From positions 186,001 through 250,000 of the forward strand of contig JAIXMQ010000030.1 of the NCBI GenBank assembly GCA_025716855.1: 64,000 bases of DNA, given 5' to 3'. This document shows positions 23,638 through 35,296 of the stretch, in pieces (within the stretch, counting starts at the first letter, position 1; every line of letters begins with the position of its first letter). The DNA is from Pilaira anomala. Its lineage: Eukaryota; Mucoromycota; Mucoromycetes; Mucorales; Mucoraceae. The position numbers and the translations under genes were made by a program. Below the pieces are notes generated by a model that worked only from the letters and a program-made list of their open reading frames with translations, was not told the origin of the DNA and made no database searches.

Positions 23638-25839
23638 CTAATGATGTGGGTTATAGTTCGTATATCCGTAATTCTGTTGTTGTTGTGTAGGATAACCATG
23701 TTGTTGTGAAGGCATATTAAAACTAGGTTGAAATACTGCTAATGGCATTGTATAGGGCATACCATTCGATGGTTGAGGTGGTCTATAATCATGTTGAGGT
23801 TGTGGGAAATATAGGTTAGGATTATAATAATTGGATTGTTGTTGTTGTGGATAATGATTCTGTGGTGGTGGGTAATAGTTTTGTGGCGGTGGTGGTGAAT
23901 AAGTAGTAGTGGGTGTGGATTGAGTATAGTTAGGTTGTGGTACAGGCATACCAGCAAAATCAGGTAATGGACTATTTCTTACATCACTAGAATTAGAAGG
24001 TCGTACAACAGGTGTATTATTTTCTTGATTTCGAACGACCCAATGTGCAGATTCCTTTCTACCTAATGTAGTAGTAGTAGTAGTAGTAGTAGTTGTTGCT
24101 GGTGTATAATCATTAAATACTTGAGCAGGACTAAGCGGTATAAAAGGAGTTGTATAAGGTAATTGAGGTGACGGAGAAGAAGATTTTATTATTTGTGGTG
24201 TTGATCCCCCTGAATTGGTGGCTGTTGTGAGGGGCTCGGATTCTTCATTCAAGAGAGCCTCTATTGATGGGTCTTTATCATGATCTTGATGAATAGGTGA
24301 ACGAGAATCAGGTTTATAAGCAGATCCTTCTGTCGTAGTCGATGTACTGACAGTAGGCATTTCATAATGTGGTTTTGGGGGAGAGTACCTTTGAGGTAGA
24401 GGGGTTGTTGGTTCTTGTTGTTGATGTATGACTTGAACGGGCGGCTGTACGGTTTCAACGGGTGGTTCCTCTTGTTGAACCATTTCAACAGGCTCTGCTT
24501 GCAGTACACCTAAATCCAGATGCTTCATGGTTTCTGTAACTTGATCATACTCAGAAGAATGAATAGATTCAGTTTCTTCCTTCACTGCTACATTATCCTC
24601 TTGGTCATCATCATCGTCAATATTAAAAGTAAGTCTTGGACAGGTACCGATAACAAAAGGAAAATTAAACAAAACAAATTCTTTTGGAGATTCTGGACGA
24701 TATGGACTTTCTTCATTTAAATTCACAGAGACATGAATTGTATATTCAATTCTAAACGTTTGCCCTGATTTATCTACAGTTGGACAAGTATCTTTTGGAA
24801 TTGGCATGCTTAATCGAAACGTCTTTGTGAAACTAGTTGGACCGGATATCTCTATATTTGATGTCACCTTTTGAATTTCTTTAGGTCCAAATAGTTCGGT
24901 TCTATTATAAAAAAAAAAATCTATTAATAAACTCGTTTGTGTACACAAAAAAAAAATATATATATATATATATGTAGGCTTTTACTGATTCTTTCCGTAA
25001 TAAACTGATCTTAATAATTGGACTGAAATAGCTCTATCACGCACCATAACACCAATATGTTCAATCTTTATAGAAATAGGAATTGTATCGCCTTTTTTTA
25101 TATATTTAAAATGAGTTTGTATTTAAAATACAAAAGATTTACTCTAGATATCATACCTTTCACAGCTGCACGTTTTCCAATTGTAGTAGAAACTCTTACA
25201 GGCTTATAAGCACCTTCCAACATCAATTCCTTCTCAACCTTTAAATCCTGACTGTACTGAAGTGACTTTACATTAATATTCTCCAATACATTGATATCAA
25301 GAGAAGTAGAAGCATTTAAAGAGTTGAAAAAAGTCACTTTATTAAAGATTGCAGTCAATCGATAATATACCTTGACCAATTTATTAATCTAAAAAAAAGA
25401 AGGATGATATAAAAATCACGTGTGTATAAGTAGTAGATGACTTCTTACTTCTAAAGTACTTGGAATATTACATTCTTCTATGGTAGGAATTGTAATTGTA
25501 AAAGGAAATCGATGGGTATGAGGATCAAGTAAATAATTCTTTTCTCCTTCAGGTGGTTGAGCAATCAATACGAATTTTGTCAAGAACTTGATCGTTCTAC
25601 CACCCAAGTCTACATTTCCTTCTAATAATACTTTGATATTATTTGTCTTTGTCTGTTTATCTAATAAAAGTACAACATCACCTTTAAAAAAAAAGGGGGA
25701 GGCTTTAACATTTCTTATTGTACTTTAGTATATATAAAAAGCCCATTTTACCCGAAACATTTTCACCAGGAAAAAAGTATCTTTCTTGTTTCAAATCAAT
25801 GTAGAATTCATTTGTTTTACTCTTGAATATATCTGCCAT
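23638..25839 (-). CDS. Arrestin-domain protein (alpha-arrestin type)
   Basis: About 640 residues in five exons. The N-terminal arrestin fold starts with DIFKSKTNEFYIDLKQERYFFPGENVSG, followed by VVLLLDKQ, GGRTIKFLTKFVL and the proline-containing HRFPFTITIPTIEECNIPSTLE. The C-terminal arrestin domain continues through KVYYRLTAIF, a second sandwich with IPISIKIEHIGVMVRDRAISV, and FRIEYTIHVSVNL. The C-terminal ~350 residues are disordered, with Pro/Gln/Thr/Tyr runs and a poly-Thr stretch. Fungal alpha-arrestins recruit Rsp5-type ubiquitin ligases to membrane cargo, normally by PPxY motifs. I find no exact PPxY here, only near forms such as PPPQNYY. The start at 25839 gives MADIFKSK. Confidence 0.88.
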
Positions 25840-26254
25840 AATTACTATGAAAAAAAAAAAAAGTGAAAGAAAAAGAAAAAGAAAAAAAAAAAAGGATTTA
25901 AACATTTTATATATATATAAAAAAAAAACCCGGGTTACTCAAAATAGGGACGGTTATTAAAAAACAAACAAAGTGCCACACATATTCTCGCAGTATAAGA
26001 GTTATATGTCAGACGTTTATTTTTTTGTTTATAGATTTACACGCCTCATTTACATATAACAGCAACAACTGTTTCATCTAAATATTTGTATGCTGTAAAT
26101 ATTTCTTGAGTCTATGCGTCTGCAGCTCATTTACTTGATCCAAAAAAAAAAATAGGTATTATAACTACAGTGACTTGCAAAATAAATAAAAAAAAAAAAA
26201 CCTGTAAAAGAATTCCATTTGCCACCCCCCTTTATTCTTTTTTTCAAATATCAA
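25840..26254. promoter_or_regulatory. Divergent promoter region, arrestin / COQ10
   Basis: 415 bases separating two divergent starts, AT-rich, with a GTGCCACACATATTC patch. No specific regulatory site can be named. Confidence 0.4.
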
Positions 26255-26959
26255 ATGACAGCAATCAATCGAATCCAAACTCGACACTTTTTCACTTTAC
26301 CAAACGTATTAAGTTCAAAAAAGCAATACTCGGAAAGAAAACTATTAAAGTAAAAAAAAAATCAGCCAGCATAAAAAAAAAAAAAAAAAACTCCCCCCCT
26401 CTCCCCTCCTCCTCCTCCCCTCTCACAACTTTATTTATAGTTTCTCACAAAACCAACTTTACAATGTTGTCTCGAATGTAAACGATTACCATAACTTTAT
26501 ACCTTTCTGTACAGCTTCAAAAGTATTTACAAATAAACCTTTAGGTCATCTCAACGTGATGACTGCCGAACTTTCTGTAGGCTTTAAATTATTTGAAGAG
26601 AAATACATGTCAAAAGTGACTTGTGATAAACCACGTTCAGTTACTGTAAGTCACCCCAATATCATTTCCCTCATCTTGTTTAAATTTAACCCCCCCTTTT
26701 TTCTTAGGCAGTTGCAGCCGATGCAACTTTATTTAATGACATGACAACCACTTGGAAATTTAGTCCGAATCTACCTCACTCTAAATTAAATACAAAAGAA
26801 GCACAAGATCATCCTTCGTGTTGGGTAGATTTTCATATTCAATTTGATTTTGCATCTCCTCTTCATGCTCAAGCTTCTTCTGTCTTTTTTGATCAGGTAT
26901 CGAAAATGATGTTACAGGCTTTTGTTGATAGATGTCAAACCGTTTATAAGAAGGTCTAG
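26255..26959 (+). CDS. COQ10: Coenzyme Q-binding protein COQ10 (START domain), 3 exons
   Basis: Exons 26255-26349, 26441-26645 and 26708-26959 splice in frame into 183 residues. The protein begins MTAINRIQTRHFFTLPNV, basic and without acidic residues, fitting a mitochondrial presequence. Family motifs follow: YSERKLLNFSQNQLYNVVSN, DYHNFIPFC, VGFKLFEEKYMS, TTTWKFSP, CWVDFHIQFDF, SPLHAQASSVFFDQV and the C-terminal AFVDRC. Coq10 is a START-like lipid-binding protein of the inner mitochondrial membrane, needed for coenzyme Q to work in respiration and for its efficient synthesis. The gene is easy to miss, because exon 1 is only 95 bases and its frame is broken by a 91-base A/C-rich intron. It is divergent from the arrestin gene. 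Confidence 0.92.
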
Positions 26960-28459
<1,500 letters not shown>

Positions 28460-28753
28460 AAAAAAATATATATATGCATAACAATAAAAAAAAAAAAAAA
28501 AGGAGAAAGAAAAACATATATCAAATAGTTTCGAAATCAAGGCCATTTTTTTTTTACGAGGCATTTATTTATTTATTGGTTTCATTCAATTGAATTTTAT
28601 TTTGGGTTATAATTGTTTGATATGATGTATGTACCGGGAAAAGATGCATTTGGGTATAATAATATTTTCGACTTTTTTTTTCTTGTTAAAAAGTTTAGCA
28701 TAAATCTATAAAGCTATAAGCTACTCGAAACATATAAAAAAAGACTTGACCAC

Positions 28754-28824
<71 letters not shown>

Positions 28825-28885
28825 ATAATATCCAAAAGATTTATTCAAAAAAATATTTTTTATAATGTATTATACAGTTCACTAT
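28460..28885. other. Convergent intergenic region with a 67-base A tract
   Basis: Lies between the stops of the proteasome gene and the proline-rich gene. It holds a 67-base uninterrupted A run at 28756-28822. No gene is recognised. Confidence 0.5.
28756..28822. repeat. Poly-A tract, 67 bases
   Basis: Uninterrupted A run, directly visible. It could be the relic of a retroposed poly-A tail, but no retrotransposon body is recognised upstream. Its length may be unstable in sequencing. Confidence 0.9.
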
Positions 28886-30844
28886 TTACAAACGCATATA
28901 GATACATACAATAAGGAAAGTAATCAAGACCATCGTATTCATACCAACTTGAACTTGTGCAGCATCTGAACTCACACCAAGCTGTCCTAAACCGGCCAAA
29001 TCTTGTGCGTTACCAATAGCTGGAACGTTCGTAGCAAATGCGCCACTACTACCCTTGGAACCAGCAGATAATGTCATCAATACCTCTCCAGGTGCTGCTG
29101 CTGAATGGCTGCCAACTGAATGGGTAGGCTTGCTAGGTTTACCTTCATGATGTCCAGGTGGCACTTGAGGTGCTTGTTGAGGAGGTGCTGGTTGAGCTGG
29201 AGGTGCAACTGGAGGTGGAGCAGGTGCCTTGGGAGGTTCCATAGGTGGAGCAGGTGCCTTGGGAGGTTCCATAGGTGGAGCAGGTGCCTTGGGAGGTTCC
29301 ATAGGAGGAGCAGGTGCCTTGGGAGGTTCCATAGGTGGAGCAGGTGCCTTGGGAGGTTCCATAGGTGGAGCAGGTGCCTTAGGAGGTTCCATAGGTGGAG
29401 CAGGTGCCTTGGGAGGTTCCTTAGGTGGAGTGGGTGCCTTGGGAGGTTCTTTAGGAGGAGCGGGTGCAGCTGGAGGAGCCGAAGGAACTACTGGAGGAGC
29501 TACTGGAGGAGCAGGTGCCTTGGGAGGTTCCATAGGAGGAGCAGGTGCAACTGGAGGAGCAGGTGCTACTGGAGGAGCAGAAGGAGCTACTGGAGGAGCA
29601 GCTGAAGTCTTGGAAGGCTTTGAAGGTGCATGCGACTCACGTTCATCTCTACGAGCAAGACGAGCTGGAGGTGGAGGAGGTGGAGGAGGAGGAGGAAGTC
29701 CTGGACTAGGTGGACTGGGTGGTCTTGGACTAGGTGGACTGGGTGGTCTTGGACTAGGTGGACTAGGTGGTCTTGGACTAGGTGGACTAGGTGGTCTTGG
29801 AGGCAAGCCTGGAGGTGGAGGTGGTTGAGGAGGACCTGGTGGAGGAAGTGGAGGTGGTTGAGGAGGACCTTGAGGGCTTCGACGGAATCCTGGAGGACCT
29901 GGTGGAGGTGGAGGAGGAGGTCCTGGAGGTGGAGGAGGTGGTCCTGGAGGTGGAGGAGGAGGTCCTGAAGGTGGAGGTGGTGGTCCTGGAGGTGGAGGAG
30001 GAGGTCCTGAAGGTGGTGGTGGAGGACCTGGAGGAGGAGGAGGAGGAGGTGCAAGCACTGGAGGACCTGGAGGTGCACCGGGAGGACCTGGAGGAGGAGG
30101 AGGTGCACCAGGAGGAATTACTATTACTGTAGGCCCTGGGCTAGGAGGACTAGGTGGTCTTGGACTAGGAGGACTAGGTGGTCTGGGGCTAGGAGGACTA
30201 GGTGGTCTTGGAGGCAAGCCTGGTGGTGGAGGTTGAGGAGGACCTTGAGGACTACGACGGAACCCAGGTGGTCTTGGAGGAGGAGGAGGTGGTGGTGGTG
30301 GTGGGAAGCCAAATGGTGGAGGTGGAGGTGGTGGAGGAGGAGGAGGAGGTGGTGGTGGAGGGAAACCAAATGGAGGAGGAGGAGGAGGAGGAGGGGGTGG
30401 TGGTGGTGGAGGAGGAAGTCCTTGAGGTGGTGGTGGTGGGCCTGGAGGAGGTCCTGATGGAGCACCGGTTGGGCTTGGACTAGGTCTTGGACTGGGAGGT
30501 GTTGGAGGTCTAGGACTAGGAGGACTTGAAGGTCTTGGAGGAGGACCTGGAGGAGGACCTGGAGGAGGACCTGGGGGTGGAGGTGGAGGTGGAGGTGGAG
30601 GACCAGGTGGAAGTCCTGGTGGTGGAAGAGGTGGAGGAGGTGGAGGAGGACCTGGTGGGAAACCAAAAGGAGGTGGAGGTGGAGGTGGTGGTGGAGGCCA
30701 TTGATCTGCCTTGACTTCATCTGAAGATGAAGAGCTTAACTTTTCATTAGCGGCATGAATTGTATCTTTTACTCGTGCTTGATCGGATTCGAAACCCCAT
30801 ACGGGTTCTTCCAAGCTGTCTGTAACAGCGTTTAACTTAACCAT
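28886..30844 (-). CDS. Proline-rich repeat protein with C-terminal membrane or GPI signal
   Basis: Single exon of 652 residues, not assigned to a known family. After a 50-residue head (MVKLNAVTDSLEEPVWGF...) come about 330 residues of P-rich sequence: polyproline runs, PPGPP, and SPPSPRPP arrays. Next is a short basic spacer (ARRDERESHAPSKPSK), then tandem APAPPMEPPK decapeptides, then a Ser/Gly/Ala-rich tail. The C-terminal hydrophobic segment MNTMVLITFLIVCIYMRL, preceded by small residues (SSDAAQ), resembles a GPI-attachment signal or tail anchor. No cleavable signal peptide is evident, although the MVKL start is common in secreted fungal proteins. The DNA is far more GC-rich than its surroundings because of proline codons. 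A TATA box lies 69 bases before the ATG. It could be a cell-wall or spore-coat protein, which is a guess. Confidence 0.8.
   Translation of the reverse strand: MVKLNAVTDSLEEPVWGFESDQARVKDTIHAANEKLSSSSSDEVKADQWPPPPPPPPPPFGFPPGPPPPPPPLPPPGLPPGPPPPPPPPPPGPPPGPPPGPPPRPSSPPSPRPPTPPSPRPSPSPTGAPSGPPPGPPPPPQGLPPPPPPPPPPPPPPPFGFPPPPPPPPPPPPPPPPFGFPPPPPPPPPPRPPGFRRSPQGPPQPPPPGLPPRPPSPPSPRPPSPPSPRPPSPPSPGPTVIVIPPGAPPPPPGPPGAPPGPPVLAPPPPPPPGPPPPPSGPPPPPPGPPPPPSGPPPPPPGPPPPPPGPPPPPPPGPPGFRRSPQGPPQPPPLPPPGPPQPPPPPGLPPRPPSPPSPRPPSPPSPRPPSPPSPRPPSPPSPGLPPPPPPPPPPARLARRDERESHAPSKPSKTSAAPPVAPSAPPVAPAPPVAPAPPMEPPKAPAPPVAPPVVPSAPPAAPAPPKEPPKAPTPPKEPPKAPAPPMEPPKAPAPPMEPPKAPAPPMEPPKAPAPPMEPPKAPAPPMEPPKAPAPPMEPPKAPAPPPVAPPAQPAPPQQAPQVPPGHHEGKPSKPTHSVGSHSAAAPGEVLMTLSAGSKGSSGAFATNVPAIGNAQDLAGLGQLGVSSDAAQVQVGMNTMVLITFLIVCIYMRL
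29221..29460 (-). repeat. Eight tandem 30-bp units (minisatellite) coding APAPPMEPPK
   Basis: Eight head-to-tail 30-base units in exact register (29221, 29251 ... 29431), differing by only a few bases. The last two change the Met codon and proline contexts. A partial ninth unit lies at 29511-29540 after an interruption. The unit is ten codons long, so copy-number change keeps the frame. Confidence 0.95.
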
Positions 30845-31346
30845 TTTTAATGTCGAACAAACGTTGAAAATAGCAAGTATGAGTTATCAAGAAATGTTGT
30901 AGTAACTCTCCATTTATATAAAAGATATAATGTTTCAGGTCATTCGTGTTTCTGATTTCGTGAAGTCAAATTTCCGAGCTGATAAATTTTTTTTTTTTTT
31001 TTTTTAAAAGTATGGGTTCAGAAACTGAATGATTTATTTTCCAAGCGTTGGTAAAAATTATCACAAGCCAGATTACCGGATTGACTTTTTTTTAAAAAAA
31101 AAAAATCTTTAATTCATTATGTAAAAGGCATGCAAAACCAAGTTTTCTTTCTAGGGGTTTGATAACACAATTTGGGGTCTGGTTTTCGTTTTTGTTTAAT
31201 CTATTAAAAGTGGATTGTAAAACGCATGAATAAATGCATAAAGAATATTAAAAGAATAAAAGTTTGTTATTTTGTATTACATATGATTAAGGAATGATTA
31301 TGATCAAGTAATATATGATAAACTCCCAGTTCAGATAGACGCAAAG

Positions 31347-31377
<31 letters not shown>

Positions 31378-31395
31378 TTATTTACTATTTATTGT
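30845..31395. other. Intergenic region upstream of the proline-rich gene
   Basis: 551 bases holding the proline-rich gene promoter and the RasGEF 3' end. It includes an AT dinucleotide run near 31348-31373. No other gene is seen. Confidence 0.45.
30913..30920 (-). promoter_or_regulatory. TATA box of the proline-rich gene
   Basis: TATATAAA on the minus strand, 69 bases upstream of the ATG at 30844, followed by a short A/C/T-rich leader. Position and sequence suit a strongly or conditionally expressed gene. Confidence 0.55.
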
Positions 31396-34300
31396 TTAAA
31401 TAACATTGTTTAAAAGGGAAATAGTTGGCTCGCTTGCTTTAGGCTCAAGTTGTAAACTTCTTTCGTACAATTTATCTACATCTTGACTTTGATCCAGATT
31501 AGATTTGATAAAGTCTTGAAATTCCGGTATAGAATGGAAATTATATGCAAATGATTGAAACTGCTTGATTTCACGGATCACTTCAGCTGCCTTGTGTCGT
31601 TTAGCAAAATTAATCAAATTACCTGATTTTCTGAGAAAATCATTGTTACCATCTTCGATAAATGTTAAATCTTGTAGATATATTCCCAAAAATGGAATAC
31701 AGGGCGGATTGACCGAGTGTACAATAAATCGGTATTCGGTGAAATTACGGTTTGCGCCTAATAATTTACGTATTTGAGCAAGTGTATGGGTAGTGCTTCG
31801 ATTGGTCATCTATTTTTCATTTTTGTTAGTCATTAGTGGTAGTTGTGAAAAAAAAAAAAGAGATTTTTTTTTTTTTTTTTTTTTTACCAGCCAAGTTTTT
31901 TTTAAACGTCCTATTGCACTGTTGTCAAATGCGGACAAAACAGCCATGCATGTGTTATAGTTATTGATATGACGACAATGCTAAAAAAAAATTTATATAT
32001 GTTAATATAATAAATCAAGATCTGGGTATATTAATGCAACTTACGTCCGCTACTTGCGCCCAAAATTTAACGACATTAGCCCGCTTTTTAGGCTCTTCGG
32101 GGGATAATATACTTTGAGTAACCCATGCAGTGAGCTGGTTACAATATTGAATCGATTGCTTGATATTTATCGCTACAGATCCATCGACACCTTCTCTAGA
32201 CCAAGCTTTACCAAGACATTCAATAGGACGAATACTACTGTATAACTTAAAATCCAAGATACTCAACTGTCTAGCCATCTCGAGTGGGTCAGTATCTGAC
32301 AAGTGGATATTGGACATGTTCTTGGGATAAATAGGGTCAGGACCAGAAATTGGGTTTTGAACAATTTTTTTCATCTCTCCACGTGCACTCGGCTCAACTC
32401 GCTTTCGAATCAACTTCATTAATTGATCTGCCGCAAAAGAAGATGCATCGCGAATACTTGTATTTGTGAAATATTCAATTCTACTCAGCAGGTATTCATC
32501 TTCATCTATATAATAGTTTTCTAACCAATTCTTTAAAACATTAAAAACCCTAAATATATTTTTTTAAAAAAAAATTAATCACTATAGAAAAAAAAAATGT
32601 ATATCCTTCTTACCTTAAACGAATAAGCTTCTGTTTACGTTCAGTCCATAAATCTAATTGTTCCGGAGTTAACCTTTCAGGTGGCAAGAGATTATATCGA
32701 TCTTCTAACAGACTGATGAACTCCTCTGTTGTACAAAAGGAGCGGTAAGTAAGCAAAAAAGTCGCAATAAAGTTTGTATCTAAGTGATACATAGTTTGTT
32801 AGTAACGCTATTCTTTAATCAAACTAAAACAAATTACCTAATGTGTCATGTATAGTAAGCCGCTCTACAAGAGCAGAAAGGGTTCCACCCTTAACAGTAT
32901 TGTCGCTAGCAAACTCGATTTCTTTTGGGTGATAATTTTTCCCGAGGGTATCATTTGAGTCAAACGAGTTGTCATCTGTGCGAAGACTACGTTGTCTTCT
33001 ACGTTTCATAAATTCTGTTGTTTTAACTGAACCGTATCCATTACTACTACTCGAAGTTGAAGCGATAGTACCAGCTGTAGCGCGACGCATACTAAGTTTT
33101 GAAGATAAAATATCTTCTGTAGTCACAATACTATATTCATTGAGATCGCTATCAATCACACCTTCTTGATTAAGAGAGCTTTCACTCTGGTCGAAGTTTG
33201 CATCTGAAAATGAAAGACGAGGGGAGTTTTTAGCATTTGTGTTAAACCCGGTAGATTGGGTGGGTGATAAAGTGATATAGTCTTCTCTATTGATAACCAT
33301 AGTTCGTCTGCGTTCGACAATCATAGATACTACACTTTCTTCAATACTGCTGAGTGTATTTTCGACGCTATCGATTGCTTCATCAATTGCATGTACTGAG
33401 TCGGCGATACATGTGTTTATGTCAGTGAGCGTCTGAATGGCGCCAAACAAGCGACCAATAGCTGTGTATAGACTTTGACGACTGAGACGATAACACGAGA
33501 TTGATGGAATTTGTTGGATATCAATATTATCTAAATTAATATCATCTAAAACGACAATATATTGACTAATATGTGTTGATAAAGTACGAAATATCGAGAC
33601 AGCCGTCGCTCTTTCTTGTTCAAAATTTGTTTGGTTTCCTTCTAGCTTTTTTAAAATATCTGAACCCTTTAATGACAGCATTTCCGTTGATAGACATATT
33701 TGATGTGCATAAGCTTGTAGGTTTAAAACAAGATCTTGGTTTAGTAAAAATTTAGCTTTTTGAGTCAATGAATTTTTAGTTTCTAAACCAGATGCATTAG
33801 AAAAGACCTTTTTTTCATCGATCGACATTAAGGGAGTATATATGTATTGATTTACACTCTCAGTCGACACTGATGTTGGTTCAAATGGAAGTTGAGTCAC
33901 ATCATCTAGTAATTGCGGGTTTACAAAACTAACAGTAATATTGCAACGTTGACAAACGGTAATAAAGTTTCGGACTGCGACTAAAACATCATTTGCATCT
34001 CGTTGAACTTTTCGAAACATGGTAACAATAGAATTTGAAAATTCAGATACTTCAGATCCCATTTTTGCAGATAAAACGAGTTTAGAAAGCGAAGACATGA
34101 CGGCTCTTCTGGGTTCACGAAAGGTTGGGTCTTGTACCTGCTGTGAATCTTTTTCCATAAACCTTGACGCATAAAGCATGAGTCTTACCGTTTCAACAAC
34201 GGTTGCTGTCTTGAGTTGTAATTCTTCCGGTTTGCCCTTCTGAGCAGATAAATTTAATTGATGAATAGCACATGCGATATCCTTCGCTAATTTATCCCAG

Positions 34301-35296
34301 CTCAATTCTTCCCCGGGTAATTCATTTTCAATAGATAGTATTGGTTTCGTTTCTAAATCCTCTTCGTTTTCTTCATCTAACAAATCTTCGTTTTCAAGCT
34401 TTTTCTATTTTAATTTGAATAATAAAGCTAAGTGTGAAAAAAAAAGCTATATTATCTTTTATTTATTTTTCTCATACATACCAAGCGTCCTGTCTCATTG
34501 TCAATTTCATTTTGATTCCATGTGGTTTCTTGCGTAACCAAATTACAAAAATATAGGCGACCCTGAGGAGTTTTCCGTTCAACCCAACTTTCCATAAGCT
34601 AAATGCACACATTAATAACTTTATTTTTTTTTTATCAAAATAAATTAATCAAACCTCTTGAGAAGATTTAACTTGACTAGAACTATCTTCTGAGTGCTCT
34701 GAACGAAAACTTGATCGGTTTGATTTCAAGGGTAGGTCAGCAACAATATCAGTAAATTGACCTAAATTTGGATACTGTGTCTCAACTTGACCCGTGATTT
34801 CGTTATAAAAGTTCCAACTTTTGCCGTCTTCTGCTAACTGTATTATCCAGCCCTCAGGGAGATTAGGATTATTTCGACTGACTTCGGAGCTGTCGCTGGA
34901 ACTATGTAATGACTGACTTGAGCCGTGGTAACTTTTTCGTCTAGGAGGGTGTGGTGGAAGTACTTTATTAGGTGGTTGAGGGAATGATGTGAGATCGTCA
35001 ATATTTTCTACATAGTTGCTAGGAAACCAACCTCGATGTCCATTACACCTAATAAAGTTCGAATATATGCCTGTTTAGTAGCGATCTCGTGCAATTGACT
35101 TAAATATTTTTATAATCTATATATATATATATATTCTTTTTTCTTACCATCCATCCCACCATCCCGATTCAAGTTTTGCAAGAACGTCAATGTAGTCTCC
35201 TTTTTGAAAGTTTAAAGCAGATTGTTCGTCCGCACAGTAAGCATAAATAGCTCTTACGCGACCAATAATTTTAGGCGGTAATGGTGGAGCGGCCAT
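31396..35296 (-). CDS. Ras guanine-nucleotide exchange factor (Cdc25 type) with SH3 and WW-like modules
   Basis: About 1,100 residues with roughly eight short introns. An SH3 domain opens the protein (GRVRAIYAYCADEQSALNFQ... across an intron to HRGWFPSNYVENI). Two WW-like segments follow (LPEGWIIQLAEDGKSW... and SWVERKTPQGRLYF...TTW). A long helical and Ser-rich middle comes next. A RasGEF_N motif (MYHLDTNFIATFLLTYRSF, continuing to LLSRIEYF) precedes the Cdc25 catalytic core: DPLEMARQLSILDFKLYSSI, ANVVKFWAQVAD, HINNYNTCMAVLSAFDNSAI, and the PCIPFLGIYLQDLTFIEDGN segment. The layout matches fungal Ras activators such as yeast Cdc25/Sdc25 and relatives, which load Ras with GTP to feed cAMP and growth signalling. 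An in-frame ATG 42 bases upstream would add 14 residues. The chosen start gives MAAPPLPPK. Confidence 0.92.

Noticed and set aside
29221..29460. CRISPR-like regular repeats
   Set aside because: The units are contiguous without spacers, code in frame for a decapeptide, and the genome is eukaryotic.
29120..30132. Long plus-strand frames (Gly/Ala-rich and Trp/Arg-rich) opposite the proline-rich gene
   Set aside because: They are mirror translations of the proline-codon repeats. The 30-base unit keeps all frames open, and no start context or splice signal supports them.
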